Shown in pieces: positions 22,720 to 33,256 of a stretch of 64,000 nucleotides of DNA (its first letter is position 1; each line of letters starts with the position of its first letter). The position numbers and the translations under genes are program-made. The DNA is from Adenophora triphylla var. japonica (lineage: Eukaryota; Streptophyta; Magnoliopsida; Asterales; Campanulaceae). Where the stretch lies: contig JAFEMH010003616.1 in NCBI GenBank assembly GCA_022495995.1, positions 124,001-188,000 on the forward strand, read 5' to 3'. A model generated the notes under the pieces. That model worked only from the letters and a program-made list of their open reading frames with translations, made no database searches and was not told where the DNA came from.

Positions 22720-24286
22720 CTTCTTAAAGTGTCTAGGAACTCGTTCCCGCTCCCGAACTCGAATCTCTACTCTTCCTCCGCCTCGGTCCCCGGAGGTCTT
22801 TGGTCTAGGTATGTTGAAAAAGCCGCCGAACCTCGTCCCGGCTCGTATCGTGTGAGCCGGTGGATATATCACCCGGTAGCTCTCGCATCGCTTCTTCCCG
22901 CCTCAAGGCCTCCCTCGCGAGCTATCACTTCGGGATCATTTCTCAAAGCAGCCTCTCCGAATCTCCCGTCTCTCATAATCTCGCCGCAATGTCGCCAAGT
23001 GATTTCATCGTGGTTGCTCTTGGCCTCCATGCCTCTTAATGTCCGGCCGGAAGAATAGTCTCGCCCCAAAACACTCTCTGCCGAGCCTCTATCATCACCG
23101 TACAGACCTTGCCGCTCCTCGTACTCATGTCGATACTCTGTGGTCGAAATGTGCTACCTCTAGTATGACGGAGTAGTGGTCGTATCGAAGAAAGCCCTCT
23201 AGAAATGCTCGCCAAAGAAATGTGTAGTCCGAGGCTCACCATAATCATCGGCATTGTATTAGTCGTCAATCGCTCTCTCAAAGTCCGAATGGTCCGTCGC
23301 GGTATCCGTACTGTCTCGCTCACTAGAGATGGAATGCAAAAGGATGATACATGTAGTCCCTAAGCTCGGACAATAACCGACCCGTCCCGAATATCTCTCA
23401 TAGTCTCGCAATCCCCATGCCTAATCCAATAGTTCGTGTTTGCGGTCTCATATCGGGCCAAGGCCAACCTCCTATGCCAACTCTCGCAGCGGCATCCTCA
23501 ATATCCCGCGCCGTCCAGCCACCCAAGGTAATGCCGTCTCGCCCTCCGGGCAAAGGGCGAGATCAAGCGAAATCTCTCATACACCCACAATGATAGTAAC
23601 TGGGCCGCTCGAACCCATGTACTGATCCTCCGCTAATCTATCAATGCCGTGGTATGTCTCCGCTAGCAACAGCTTGAATGATGTCCATCGCTCCTCGACT
23701 GCATTGAATATGCCGGATGTCAACTCCTCGATCACCTCTCACCGCCCGATGATCTCTAACAGTAGCCGGACACACTCCGATGTAGCCGCGCAGAAGTAGT
23801 GCGCAGTATGTAATGAGCAACATGAATATATCTAAGGAAGTGGATAGATCAAACAAATTCCGGGCCGGTCCGACTCAATCAAGCTATATGAGTCAAGTCT
23901 ATGAATCTATCGTCAACGACAATGCCCGATACCCAGCCTCGCCGATAATCCCAAGAATTCGCATAGTTGCTCCGTAATCGATCGTCTCGTCTCGAGGAAA
24001 TGCCACAGCCTCGACTCACCCACACCGCCGCTGCTCGAAAATCCTCCATCGTTGGCACCCGTATCGTTGTACGATAGGGTGAACACATGTCGCTCCGAAT
24101 CCCAAAAGCACGAAGGCCTCTGAGCGCATCCCAATCAATCTTCCAATCTTTTAGAGACCAGATGCATGGCATGCTATACCTCCCGTCAATAAGTTTCCTG
24201 TTGTTTTTGGTGAAAGCGCGTGAGTTCAAGAATGTCTTGTTGAAATTGAAACTCGCGGAAACAATTTCTCCATTGTAATGCTCCAT
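22720..24286 (-). pseudogene. Unidentified decayed coding region upstream of TNP2 inside the CACTA element
   Basis: A GC-richer block with minus-strand coding character. An ATG at 24286 opens a 135-codon frame (MEHYNGEIVSASFNF, then SLKDWKIDWDALRGLRAFGI). Further segments follow in shifting frames: SLDIFMLLITYCALLLRGY at about 23830, an AQLLSLWVYERF-like tract near 23600, an Arg-rich tract at 23323-23036, and RGMEAKSNHDEITWRHCGEIMRDGRFGEAALRNDPEVI at 23060-22930. No family is assigned with confidence; the WVYERF tract faintly recalls plant-mobile-domain proteins, which occur in transposons. Frame changes mean it is broken. It could be an extra CACTA gene or captured host sequence. Confidence 0.4.
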
Positions 24287-24542
24287 GCCGCCTTAAATTG
24301 GGGCCGCTGGGACTTTTTACCTATTAATATTGTGAATAATTGTATCAACAAATCTTGAGCTCTAGTTCAAACTAAACTAAAGGATAATGGTGTCCCTACC
24401 TAACCACCTACTCGTCCCTTTAAGTGCATGTTTGATAAACCTATCCCATCCCGAAATGCGTGATTACTATTGTGAATAATTTTAAATATTAATATTTAAT
24501 TCTTTGTTGTAAAATATATAATTTTACAACGATGAATTAAAT

Positions 24543-25308
24543 TAACATTTATAAACAAGATGAGAGTCGTTATCATCCACAACTATCAAAACCCTATCTC
24601 AGCTTTAGAACAAGAAAGATAGAGCAAATAAGTTCTTGTCAGCTGAGCAAAGGATTTCTCGCTTAATATAGTTTTTCAGCCATCGTTCTCCTTCTCTAAG
24701 AATCTCAAAGATCACAAATACCTGATAGCAATGCTTACTCTTCATCGGTGATATACGGTCACAAGTAAAACAAGGTAACAAGATAACACCAAAGGAAGAG
24801 AAAACAGAAACTTTCCTCCAATTTTTCATCTTCACCTTCCATTTACCCAAGATCTGATTGCGTAATCTTTCTCATGAGCTCGAAAGCTGGCGGTGTTGCC
24901 TCAATCTCACGGCTGCACATGCGAAGCAACCGTGAGATTGAGGGCAACACCGCCAGCCTTTCAAGCTCATGAGAAAGATTCTCGCAATCAGATCTCGAGT
25001 AAATGGAAGGTGGAGATTAAAAAATTGAGGAAAGTTTTGTTTTCTCTTCACCGGTGTTATACTGTTACCTTGTTTTTACTTGTGACCGTATAACACCAAA
25101 TAAGAGTAAAATGTACACCGACAAGAACATGGCCGTGATGTTTGAGATCCTTAGAGAGAAGAGGACAAATGAAACTGAAAAACTCTTATTAAACGTAAAA
25201 TCCTTTGCTTCAAACCGACAAGAACTTATTTGCTCTATATTTCTTGATCAAAGATGGACGGATTTTGATAGTCTGGTGAGAAAGGCTCTCATCTTATTTA
25301 TATTTTAA
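24543..25308. repeat. Long inverted repeat (hairpin), arms about 370 bp, loop about 20 bases
   Basis: The left arm (from ATAAACAAGATGAGAG at 24551) is matched in reverse by the right arm (ending CTCATCTTATTTATAT at about 25303). Similarity looks above 75% at the base and near-perfect at the tip: GCTGGCGGTGTTGCC at 24886-24900 pairs with GGCAACACCGCCAGC at about 24943-24957. The loop is GGCTGCACATGCGAAGCAAC. No gene reads through it. Such inverted duplications give fold-back RNA that can be diced into small RNAs. Confidence 0.85.
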
Positions 25309-25336
25309 GATGTTAACCACCAACCACAATACCCTA

Positions 25337-25436
25337 AGGTGCATCTAGGGTGCCAGGATTGATATCGCGCTCAAACGTAGCGATATTACATCACCGTTCG
25401 CGATGCCGTCAATCGCCCCAAAATGGGATCTAGAAC
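25337..25436 (+). repeat. Direct repeat copy 1 (about 100 bp)
   Basis: AAGGTGCATCTAGGGTGCCA through GATCTAGAAC recurs at 26380-26475 with small indels. The two copies bracket the hairpin array between them. Confidence 0.85.
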
Positions 25437-25636
25437 CATACTAAGGTAGTGTGCGGTTGAATATGTTACATTATTGATACATTCACCCCCTTCCTCCCCT
25501 TTGACTTTAAAAGACTTGAAAATTAGATATTTAGTAACTTATCTAATTGTTGCATATGTAACATGTTATGTTTATTAAATATGTAACATGTTATATTTAC
25601 TAAATATAACATGTTACACCTGAAAATATCAAGTCT

Positions 25637-26190
25637 ATTGCACAAGCATTTGGCCCAAAGATTGAAACTTTAAAAGTAGATTTACTATTATAATTAATCA
25701 AAACAAGAAAATCCCCAACCGGCAGCTTTTGTATCTTCTACAAACCGAAGTTGGGGATTTTCTTGTTTTCTCGATTAATTGCTAAATCTACTTTCAAAGT
25801 TTCAATCTTGACCTAATGCTTGTGCAAAAACTTGAGATTTTCCACTCCAAAGATAACCCCACGGTAGTGGTTGTACGTGATAGTAGTGGGGTGGAAAATA
25901 TCAAGTTTGCACAAGCATTTGGCCCAAAGATTGAAACTTTGAAAGTAGATTTATTATTATAATAATTAATCAAAGTTTCAATCTTTGGACCTAACGCTTG
26001 TGCAAAAACTTGAGATTTTCCACTCCAAAGATAACCCCATGGTAGTGGTTGTACGTGATAGTAGTGGGGTGGAAAATATCAAGTTTGCACAAGCATTTGG
26101 CCCAAAGATTGAAACTTTGAAAGTAGATTTATTATTATAATAATTAATCAAAGTTTCAATCTTTGGACCCAACGCTTGTGCAAAAATGAT
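25637..26190. repeat. Tandem array of small hairpins, period about 178 bp
   Basis: Three blocks of GCACAAGCATTTGGCCCAAA...AACGCTTGTGC, each an inverted repeat, alternate with a second inverted repeat (CTTGAGATTTTCCACTCC ... GGGGTGGAAAATATCAAG). Equivalent points fall at 25823, 26001 and 26179, a period of 178 bp. The first block also holds an inner hairpin with 20-bp arms (AAAACAAGAAAATCCCCAAC and its complement, about 25700-25770). Confidence 0.85.
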
Positions 26191-26379
26191 ATTTATATAT
26201 ATACATATATGTATATTTTTATTTTAATTTTTATTAAATATAACATGTTACATATTTGATTATGAGTACGGTTATTTATCGTTTTCTTTATAGTGGCATA
26301 TGTTTTCTTCTATTCGTTAATATTACTAAATATGTAACAAACTAGGATACATAAACTGTATCCTAATTTGTTTCATATA

Positions 26380-26475
26380 AGGTGCATCTAGGGTGCCAGG
26401 ATTGATTTCGTGCGCTCAAACGTAGGCGACATAATCACCGTCCGCGATGCCGTCAATCGCCCCAAAATGAGATCT
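26380..26475 (+). repeat. Direct repeat copy 2 (about 100 bp)
   Basis: Second copy of the segment at 25337-25436, carrying a GTGCGCTC where copy 1 has GCGCTC and a few substitutions. Confidence 0.85.
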
Positions 26476-26739
26476 AGAACTAGATGTTCCTAAATTATTT
26501 CATCCACGCTTTCTAACTTATTTGTTTGTAATCGAATATTACGTTTTTAAATTAATTATTACCACCATTTAGATTACGCATTATTCGTTTTTTCTTTAGC
26601 TCTTTATCAATTATTTGTGTGATTTTCATAGATACTCTATATTCTCGCTATGGTTCTCAAAGCACATTTTATGCATTCTTGGTTGGTACACGGTATACAA
26701 ATATGAGTTTGGTTTGTGTACCGTGTACCGAGTATATTT

Positions 26740-27610
26740 TTATAAAAAGCATATCATAAAGCCCTTACCTTTATCGCTTAGGTCATTTAAGACTCCCTTA
26801 CCTAGTACGAATATTGTACCAGCTTTATAATCATAGAGGAACCACTCCCATACTAAGTTGCTATGTTTACACACTTGCAACTTAATACTAAACTCACCCC
26901 GCCAAGCCTTCACAATAGCATGACATATACTTAACAATATAGAGTACAATAATCCAATCATATGGTATTTATACTCTTACTCAACAAAATAAACAAGTGC
27001 TACAATTATTTCACTCCCTATATGAATCAATAACTATATAGAGGTACCCCACGTAGAGGTGCAATATATTAGGCACTATAGAGCAAATAACCCTAAATAG
27101 GTCATCACGTAGGGGTACAATAATATATAAGTAGCCCTACGCCATCACAATACAACATTAAACACTTTCCCTTTAGGGTTCAAGTTCAAAACCAAGTTTT
27201 ATAACATTTGGTTCAAGTTTTATAACCGCCTCTCAAGCATTTTTGAGACATTATTTATGGACCTTATCAATATCCTTTTGGCCCAATTCAAACTCCATTA
27301 TATAGTACTAAAGTTTTACTAAATACAGGATCAAAAAGTGTTCAAATCCGAGTTGTTTAGCCTAGGTTCCCAATGCCTCAAACATGGACCAAGGCTGCAG
27401 ATTGAAATAATACAAGTGCTGAAACCGCCTTCTAAGCAACTTTGGATCAATATTTAAAGCTCTTGCAAACACCTCTTGGACTAATCCAAGTTCTACCATG
27501 TTGTACTAAACTTGTACTAAAAGCCTAGTTAAAGAGTTATTAAATCTATACTCATTAACCTAGGTTAAACAAATTCTTGCCGAAGTTGCTCACTCAAGGC
27601 AGATTTTCTC
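26740..27610 (+). repeat. LTR-like block also present near the right edge of the window
   Basis: From about 27057 (GGCACTATAGAGCAAATAACC, GGTCATCACGTAGGGGTACAAT, AGTAGCCCTACGCCATCAC, TCAAGCATTTTTGAGACATTATTTA, TTAACCTAGGTT, GCTCACTCAAGGCAG) to 27605 it matches 62590-63120 in the same orientation, order and spacing, with scattered differences. It is therefore an interspersed repeat, probably part of an LTR retrotransposon inserted in or captured by the CACTA element. Confidence 0.75.
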
Positions 27611-28609
27611 CTAGCCGCCAATGATGGAGAAACTCAAGAAGAGGACCGACCACTCCCATTTGCCTTCCAACATTCAAAAGCAAATGATGTCTCTCCATGT
27701 AAAACTCAAGCGCATCATGATTTTAACCCGCCGATCGCAGGCTAAGATCAATCCACCTCACGTCCTTGTCCTCCAACCCAATAGAAATTCTAAAAATCCA
27801 ATATTGACCAAAAAAAAAAAAAAAAAAAAACACATATCAGCCCATTTACTCCCTCCTTGGCTACAGAGAGAAAAAAGGGGAGGCTTTTCCTATTTCTATA
27901 CAACACGCCCAATTCACAACCATTTTTTACCTACCATTCTACCATTATCAACAAAGATCCACACACTCGCTCCAAACACTCTCTCTAACCCTCCAAGATC
28001 AGCCTTTTCTACCACCACAACTCCACCATAACTCCACCCTAGCACCACCACAAACCACCACCAACAAACACTACAAATCTCAAACAAATGCTAGTAAACT
28101 CCAAACATTCTCAAGCAAACACAATCACTTCACTCCAAAATTACAACTTCATGGAACACACGCATACACACACGTAAACACTCACGTACACCCAAAATTC
28201 ACTGGTTGAGTACAGAGAAGAGAGAGAAACACGGTGAGAAATCGAAACCAACTAAAATTCACAACAAATTAACACCCTATCCTCGAATTAGAACTACTTA
28301 TTTGAAAGAAATCGAAACATTTACCTTGATTTGATTAGAGCAAGAGAGAGAAATTAACACGGTGGAGAGGCTACGACGGATCCGCATTTGCCGTGAGAGC
28401 TCGAGCTGACGGTGAGGCGACGGCGACGAGGCGACTGGGCGGTGAGGCGACGGCGATGAGGAGATCACGGCGGCGCGAGCTTCTTCTTCTAGGCCGGGCC
28501 GCTCGTCTTCAAGGTCGGGCCACAGAGAGAGATGAGAGATAGCGGGAAGAGAGAGAGGGAAATATTTGGCGTAATTGATTTCTCGAGAAATAAACCGTGA
28601 ATTTATAAT
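27611..28609. other. CACTA interior without a recognised gene
   Basis: A 136-codon frame at 27621-28031 has no recognised domain and contains a poly(A) run (27811-27830). 27840-28380 is C/A-rich and looks like an untranslated leader. 28380-28560 is GC-rich with GGCGACGGCGA repeats. It could be a captured promoter or first-exon region. Confidence 0.35.
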
Positions 28610-28797
28610 TTTTACAATATTTCCGCCGCTAAATATTAATTATAGCGGCGAAATTAAATTCCGACGCTATAATTAATATTTAGCTACGAATATTCCGTCG
28701 CCGATAAATCCGACGCTAAACGATACGTACGCTCACCGGGATCGATGACATGGCACTCCCACCGACGGTAATCCGATGAATTGAAATTTCCGCCGCT
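28610..28797. repeat. Internal block of CACTA subterminal-type repeats
   Basis: TTTCCGCCGCT, AGCGGCGAAATT, TTCCGTCGCC and related motifs, as found at the true ends, occur here 4.5 kb inside the right end. They suggest a second CACTA end or an internal duplication. Confidence 0.65.
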
Positions 28798-29563
<766 letters not shown>

Positions 29564-29576
29564 AGCGGCGGAAATT

Positions 29577-30683
29577 TCCCTATACCCTATGCCCTATACC
29601 CTATACCCTATACCCTATACCCTATGCCCTATGCCCTATGCCCTATGCCCTATGCCCTATACCCTATGCCCTATGCCCTATACCCTATGCCCTTAGCAAT
29701 ATGCCCTACGCCTCTACGCCCTATGCCCTATACCCTATGCCCTATACCCTATGCCCTATACCCTATACCCCATGCCTCTATACCCTACGCCCTATGCCCT
29801 ACCCTATACGCCCTATGCCCTACCCTGCCCCTATGCCTTATGCAATATGCCCTATGCCCTACGCCCTATACCCTATGCCCTATACCCTGCCCTATACCCT
29901 ACGCCCTATACCCTATGCCCTATGCCCTATGCCCTATGCCTTACGCAATATGCCCTATGCCCTATGCCCTATGCCCTATGCCCCATACCCCATGCCCTAT
30001 GCCCTATGCCCACATGCCTATGCCCTATGCCCTATGCCCTATACGCCCCTATCCTATGCCCTATGCCTTATGCAATATGCCCTATGCCTCTATACCCTAT
30101 GCCCTATACCCTACGCCCTACGCCCTATGCCCTATACCCTATGCCCTATACCCTATGCCCTATGCCCTACGCCTACATGCCTTATGCAATATGCCCCATG
30201 CCCCTACGCCCTATGCCCTATACCCTACGCCTATGCCCTACAGCCCTATGCCTTATGCCCTATGCCCTATGCCCTACGCCCTATGCCTCTATGCCCTTAC
30301 GCCTCTACGCCTCTACCACTATACCCTACGCCCTACGCCTTATGCCCTATGCCTCTATACCCTATACCCTATGCCCTATGCCCTATGCCCTATACCCTAT
30401 ACCCTATGCCCTATGCCCTATTCCCTATACCCTACGCCCTACGCCTCTATTCCCTATACCCTACGCCCTATGCCCTACGCCTTATGCCCCTATGCCCTAT
30501 GCCTTATGCAATATGCCCTATGCCCCTATGCCCTACGCCCTATATCCTATGCCCTATACCCTATGCTCCTATGCCCTATACCCTATGCCACTATGCCCTA
30601 TACCCTATACCACATGCCTATACGCCTATACGCCCCATGCCTATACCACCTATGCCTATACCCTATACCACATACCCTATGCC
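29577..30683 (+). repeat. CCCTATR heptamer array (degenerate telomere-like), 1.1 kb
   Basis: Around 150 tandem heptamers, mainly CCCTATA and CCCTATG with CCCTACG and 8-base CCCCTATG/CCTCTACG variants. They differ from the plant telomere complement CCCTAAA at positions 6 and 7. A longer phrase CCTTATGCAATATGCC recurs at about 29835, 29938, 30064, 30178 and 30500, showing a higher-order unit. Pro-Tyr-Ala-Leu-Cys frames across it are repeat artefacts. Confidence 0.93.
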
Positions 30684-30975
30684 CCTTAGGGTTTAGGGTT
30701 TAGGGTTTAGGTTTAGGGTTAGGAGGTTGGGGGTTAGGGGTTTAGGGGTTAGGGGTGGTTTAGGGTTTGTTAGGGGGTTAGTGGTTAGTGGTTTAGGGTT
30801 TGTGGTTTAGGAGTTTAGGTTTAGGGTTTGTTTAGGGTTTGGGGTTAGGGTTAGGGTTAGGTTAGTTCAGGTTTAGGTTTAGTGGTTTAGGGTTTAGGGT
30901 TTAGGGAGTTAGGGTTTAGGGTTTAGGGTTTAGGGTTTGGGGGTTTAGGGTTTTAAGGGTTAGGGGTTAGGGGAT
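30684..30975 (+). repeat. Interstitial TTTAGGG telomere-type repeat, copy 1
   Basis: TTAGGGTTTAGGGTTTAGGG begins directly at the end of the CCCTATR array and continues for about 290 bp with variants (GGTTAGGGG, TTTGTTAGGG). The canonical plant telomere unit is TTTAGGG. Confidence 0.93.
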
Positions 30976-31135
30976 ATAAGAATTGAGGGTTCTTGTAGCT
31001 ATTCCCAAATTGGTAAATTGCATACAATTTTAAAATTTTTATCCAAAATAAAACAAAAACAAGATTAGTCCAAAACTATGAACTAACCAACTATTAGACA
31101 ACACTGGAGATTATTGTCTCATAAGTCATAACTAA
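30940..31135 (+). repeat. Direct repeat A copy 1 (telomere tail plus about 180 bp)
   Basis: GGGGTTAGGGGATATAAGAA, TTCTTGTAGCTATTCCCAAA, TAGACAACACTGGAGATTAT through CTCATAAGTC recur at 32275-32458 with few differences. Each copy follows a TTTAGGG array, so array and unique tail were duplicated as one unit. Confidence 0.9.
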
Positions 31136-31449
31136 TTAAGATATCCAGAAAATAAAGACCCACATCATTACCGCCGAGCACACCGGCTTGTTTCTCTCGG
31201 CCCCCACCACCGTGCATGTCATCATCTACATCGTAAGCTTCAATGTTGACATCGTGAAGGGTTGTCTCTCGCACTCATCAAGCTCCATATCTCGTCTTCT
31301 CGCGATGAAGGCTTAGGAGGGCGACACTCCTCTAGGGCCTCGCATTGCTCGGAAGTCAAGGAATCTGGGAAGTCGACCGAGAAATGGATGTATAATTTGC
31401 CCTCATGAATGGTCTTTGGTACATTGTCTTCTCGGTGAAGCTATTATTG

Positions 31450-31463
31450 GGACGGAGGGAGTA
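31450..31463. repeat. Orphan Stowaway end
   Basis: GGGACGGAGGGAGTA occurs without a matching left end nearby; probably a deleted MITE between DnaJ pieces two and three. Confidence 0.6.
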
Positions 31464-31699
31464 TTATTTATTTTTCGACAAAAGGGAAAAAGATTCTTGT
31501 ACACAAACTTACAAAGGCGCAGTTAAGTGGTTTGATTGTACTAGCATTTTCGCTACCGTTGTTTTGTTTTTTTGTTTTTTTTTTACCACCCCCGTAACAA
31601 TAATTGAGAAAGAAAGAAGGTGAATTTCAAGTTCATTTAACTTGAATTTCATTTGAGCCGAGTTTCATTTACATTACCCGTGTATAAAACAATAGGCCT

Positions 31700-31702
<3 letters not shown>

Positions 31703-31735
<33 letters not shown>
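31703..31735 (+). repeat. (GA)n microsatellite
   Basis: About 16 GA units. A shorter (GA)10 lies at 32581-32601. Confidence 0.95.
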
Positions 31736-31737
<2 letters not shown>

Positions 31738-32184
31738 AATCACCATAGTAGAACTTTGGCAATCTCTCGTATTCCAACCTTAAATTTGTTGATGTAGTTG
31801 AAGAGTGAGTAGTCGAGTTCACATTAAACTTGGCTCTACTTGGTTGCTGCGAATCGAGTTTGATGGATGGAAATGAGTCAACAACAACCAAGCTCGTGTC
31901 TTGGACGGAGATTTTGTCGCGTCGCTTGGGGTGGACTTGGGAAAAAGGTAATATGCTTAATGCTTTGCTCTATATTTCTCCAGGTTGGGATTTGATGAGG
32001 AGCCGCTCGTTATCTAGATTGAGTCAAGATAAATTGGAAGCCACATAATGCCTCGGTGAGGTCAGCGCGTGCTTTCAACAAATATGTCATCACCCTTTCG
32101 CTTGAACTTTGGGTGCTCTTTCTATTGTAGTACAAAGACTATGTCTCCAAGAAGAGTGTCAGTGGCATAGGGTGTATAGTGGTA

Positions 32185-32310
32185 TGTGGTTTAGGGTTTA
32201 GGGTTTAGGGTTTAGGTTTAGGGGTTAGGTTTAGGGTTAGGGTTTAGGGGTTGTGGGTTTAGGGTTTGTGGTTTAGGGTTTAGGGGTTAGGGGTTAGGGG
32301 ATATAAGAAT
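32185..32310 (+). repeat. Interstitial TTTAGGG telomere-type repeat, copy 2
   Basis: GGTTTAGGGTTTAGGGTTTA and variants over about 125 bp, followed by direct repeat A copy 2. It sits inside the DnaJ fragment set. Confidence 0.92.
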
Positions 32311-32458
32311 TGCAAGGGTTCTTGTAGCTATTCCCAAATTGGTAAATTGCATACAATTTTAAATTTTTTATCCAAAATAAAACAAAAACAAGATTAGTCC
32401 AAAATTAGGAAACTAACCAACTATTAGACAACACTCGAGATTATTGTCTCATAAGTCG
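32275..32458 (+). repeat. Direct repeat A copy 2
   Basis: Second copy of the 30940-31135 unit, including the GGGGATATAAGAATTG junction with the telomere-type array. Confidence 0.9.
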
Positions 32459-32883
32459 AACCCAGATTCGGACCTGCACAGAAGGGAGAGAATTGAAATG
32501 TGGAATTACCTCGAAATTAAAGATGAAATAGCACTGTGGTAAGAGCGGCTCGATATTTGTTTTTTCCAAATTCAATTGCCGAGAGAGAGAGAGAGAGAGA
32601 GGATGGGAGTGAGGGATTTAGAGGCTAGGTGTCTCGATTAATTTGGTTTGAAAGTTTGAATTGGATTATCTCGCTTGTTGTTCGTTCGGAAATTTTGAAA
32701 TTTTAAATGAGCGCCAAGTAAGAGTGTCGGGAGCTTCATCGGCTTCTCCTCGGGAATGTAATTTTCTCGTCCATTTTGCATACCCTTCTCCACAACCACT
32801 TCCAAGACCTTCTTCTCCGTACAACCATTTCGCCCTTGCATTGTGGGCAGCGGTCTTTCTCCTGGAAATTTTGAATTTTTTTT

Positions 32884-33256
32884 TTTTATTAAACACCGAC
32901 GGAATATTTCCGTCGCTGATAAATAAAAATTATTAAATTATCGCGGCGGAAATATTCCGTCGGTGTTTATTAAAAAAAAACCATTTAATTTCACCGGCGG
33001 AATAATTCCGTCGCTGTTAAAGATTTAGCGGCGGAATTTTCCGTCGGTAAATCAACCGCCAAATTAGCGGCGGAAATAAACGAATATTCGAGGAATATTC
33101 TTTTTAGCGGCGGAATTTAGCGGCGGAATTAAATTCCGTCGCTAAATTTGACGCCAAAATAATTCCGACGCTAAATACTATATTCCGTCGCTAAATAGCG
33201 ACGGAATCTGTCCGTCGCTGTTTTTTCCGTCGCTAAATGACCTGTTTCTGGTAGTG
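32884..33256. repeat. CACTA right terminal and subterminal repeat region
   Basis: More than ten GCGACGGAA/TTCCGTCGC or GCGGCGGAA motifs in both orientations, then TTTCTGGTAGTG. It pairs with 15580-16210. Confidence 0.87.

Larger units (their letters stand above)
31165..32856 (-). pseudogene. Captured DnaJ/HSP40 (type I, ANJ1-like) gene fragments inside the CACTA element
   Basis: Three minus-strand pieces follow the order of a plant type I DnaJ co-chaperone. 32856-32700 encodes CPQCKG (last zinc-finger motif), then KKVLEVVVEKGMQNG and, in another frame, EADEAPDTLT. 32170-31978 encodes DTLLGDIVFVLQ, KEHPKFKRKGDDIF, then EALCGFQFILTQ and, after a shift, ERLLIKSQPGE. 31432-31165 encodes MYQRPFMR, then KLYIHFSVDFPDSLTSEQCEALE, PPKPSS, and after a shift DDDMHGG near the C-terminus. 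Working proteins of this family stimulate Hsp70 in the cytosol. Here the J domain is missing, frames shift several times, a stop follows VFVLQ, and a TTTAGGG array (32185-32310) splits pieces one and two. It is a transduplicated pseudogene. Confidence 0.85.

Noticed and set aside
29577..30975. Chromosome end-to-end (telomere) fusion scar
   Set aside because: The arrays run CCCTA then TAGGG. A fusion would give TTTAGGG followed by CCCTAAA, and both flanks here are CACTA interior.
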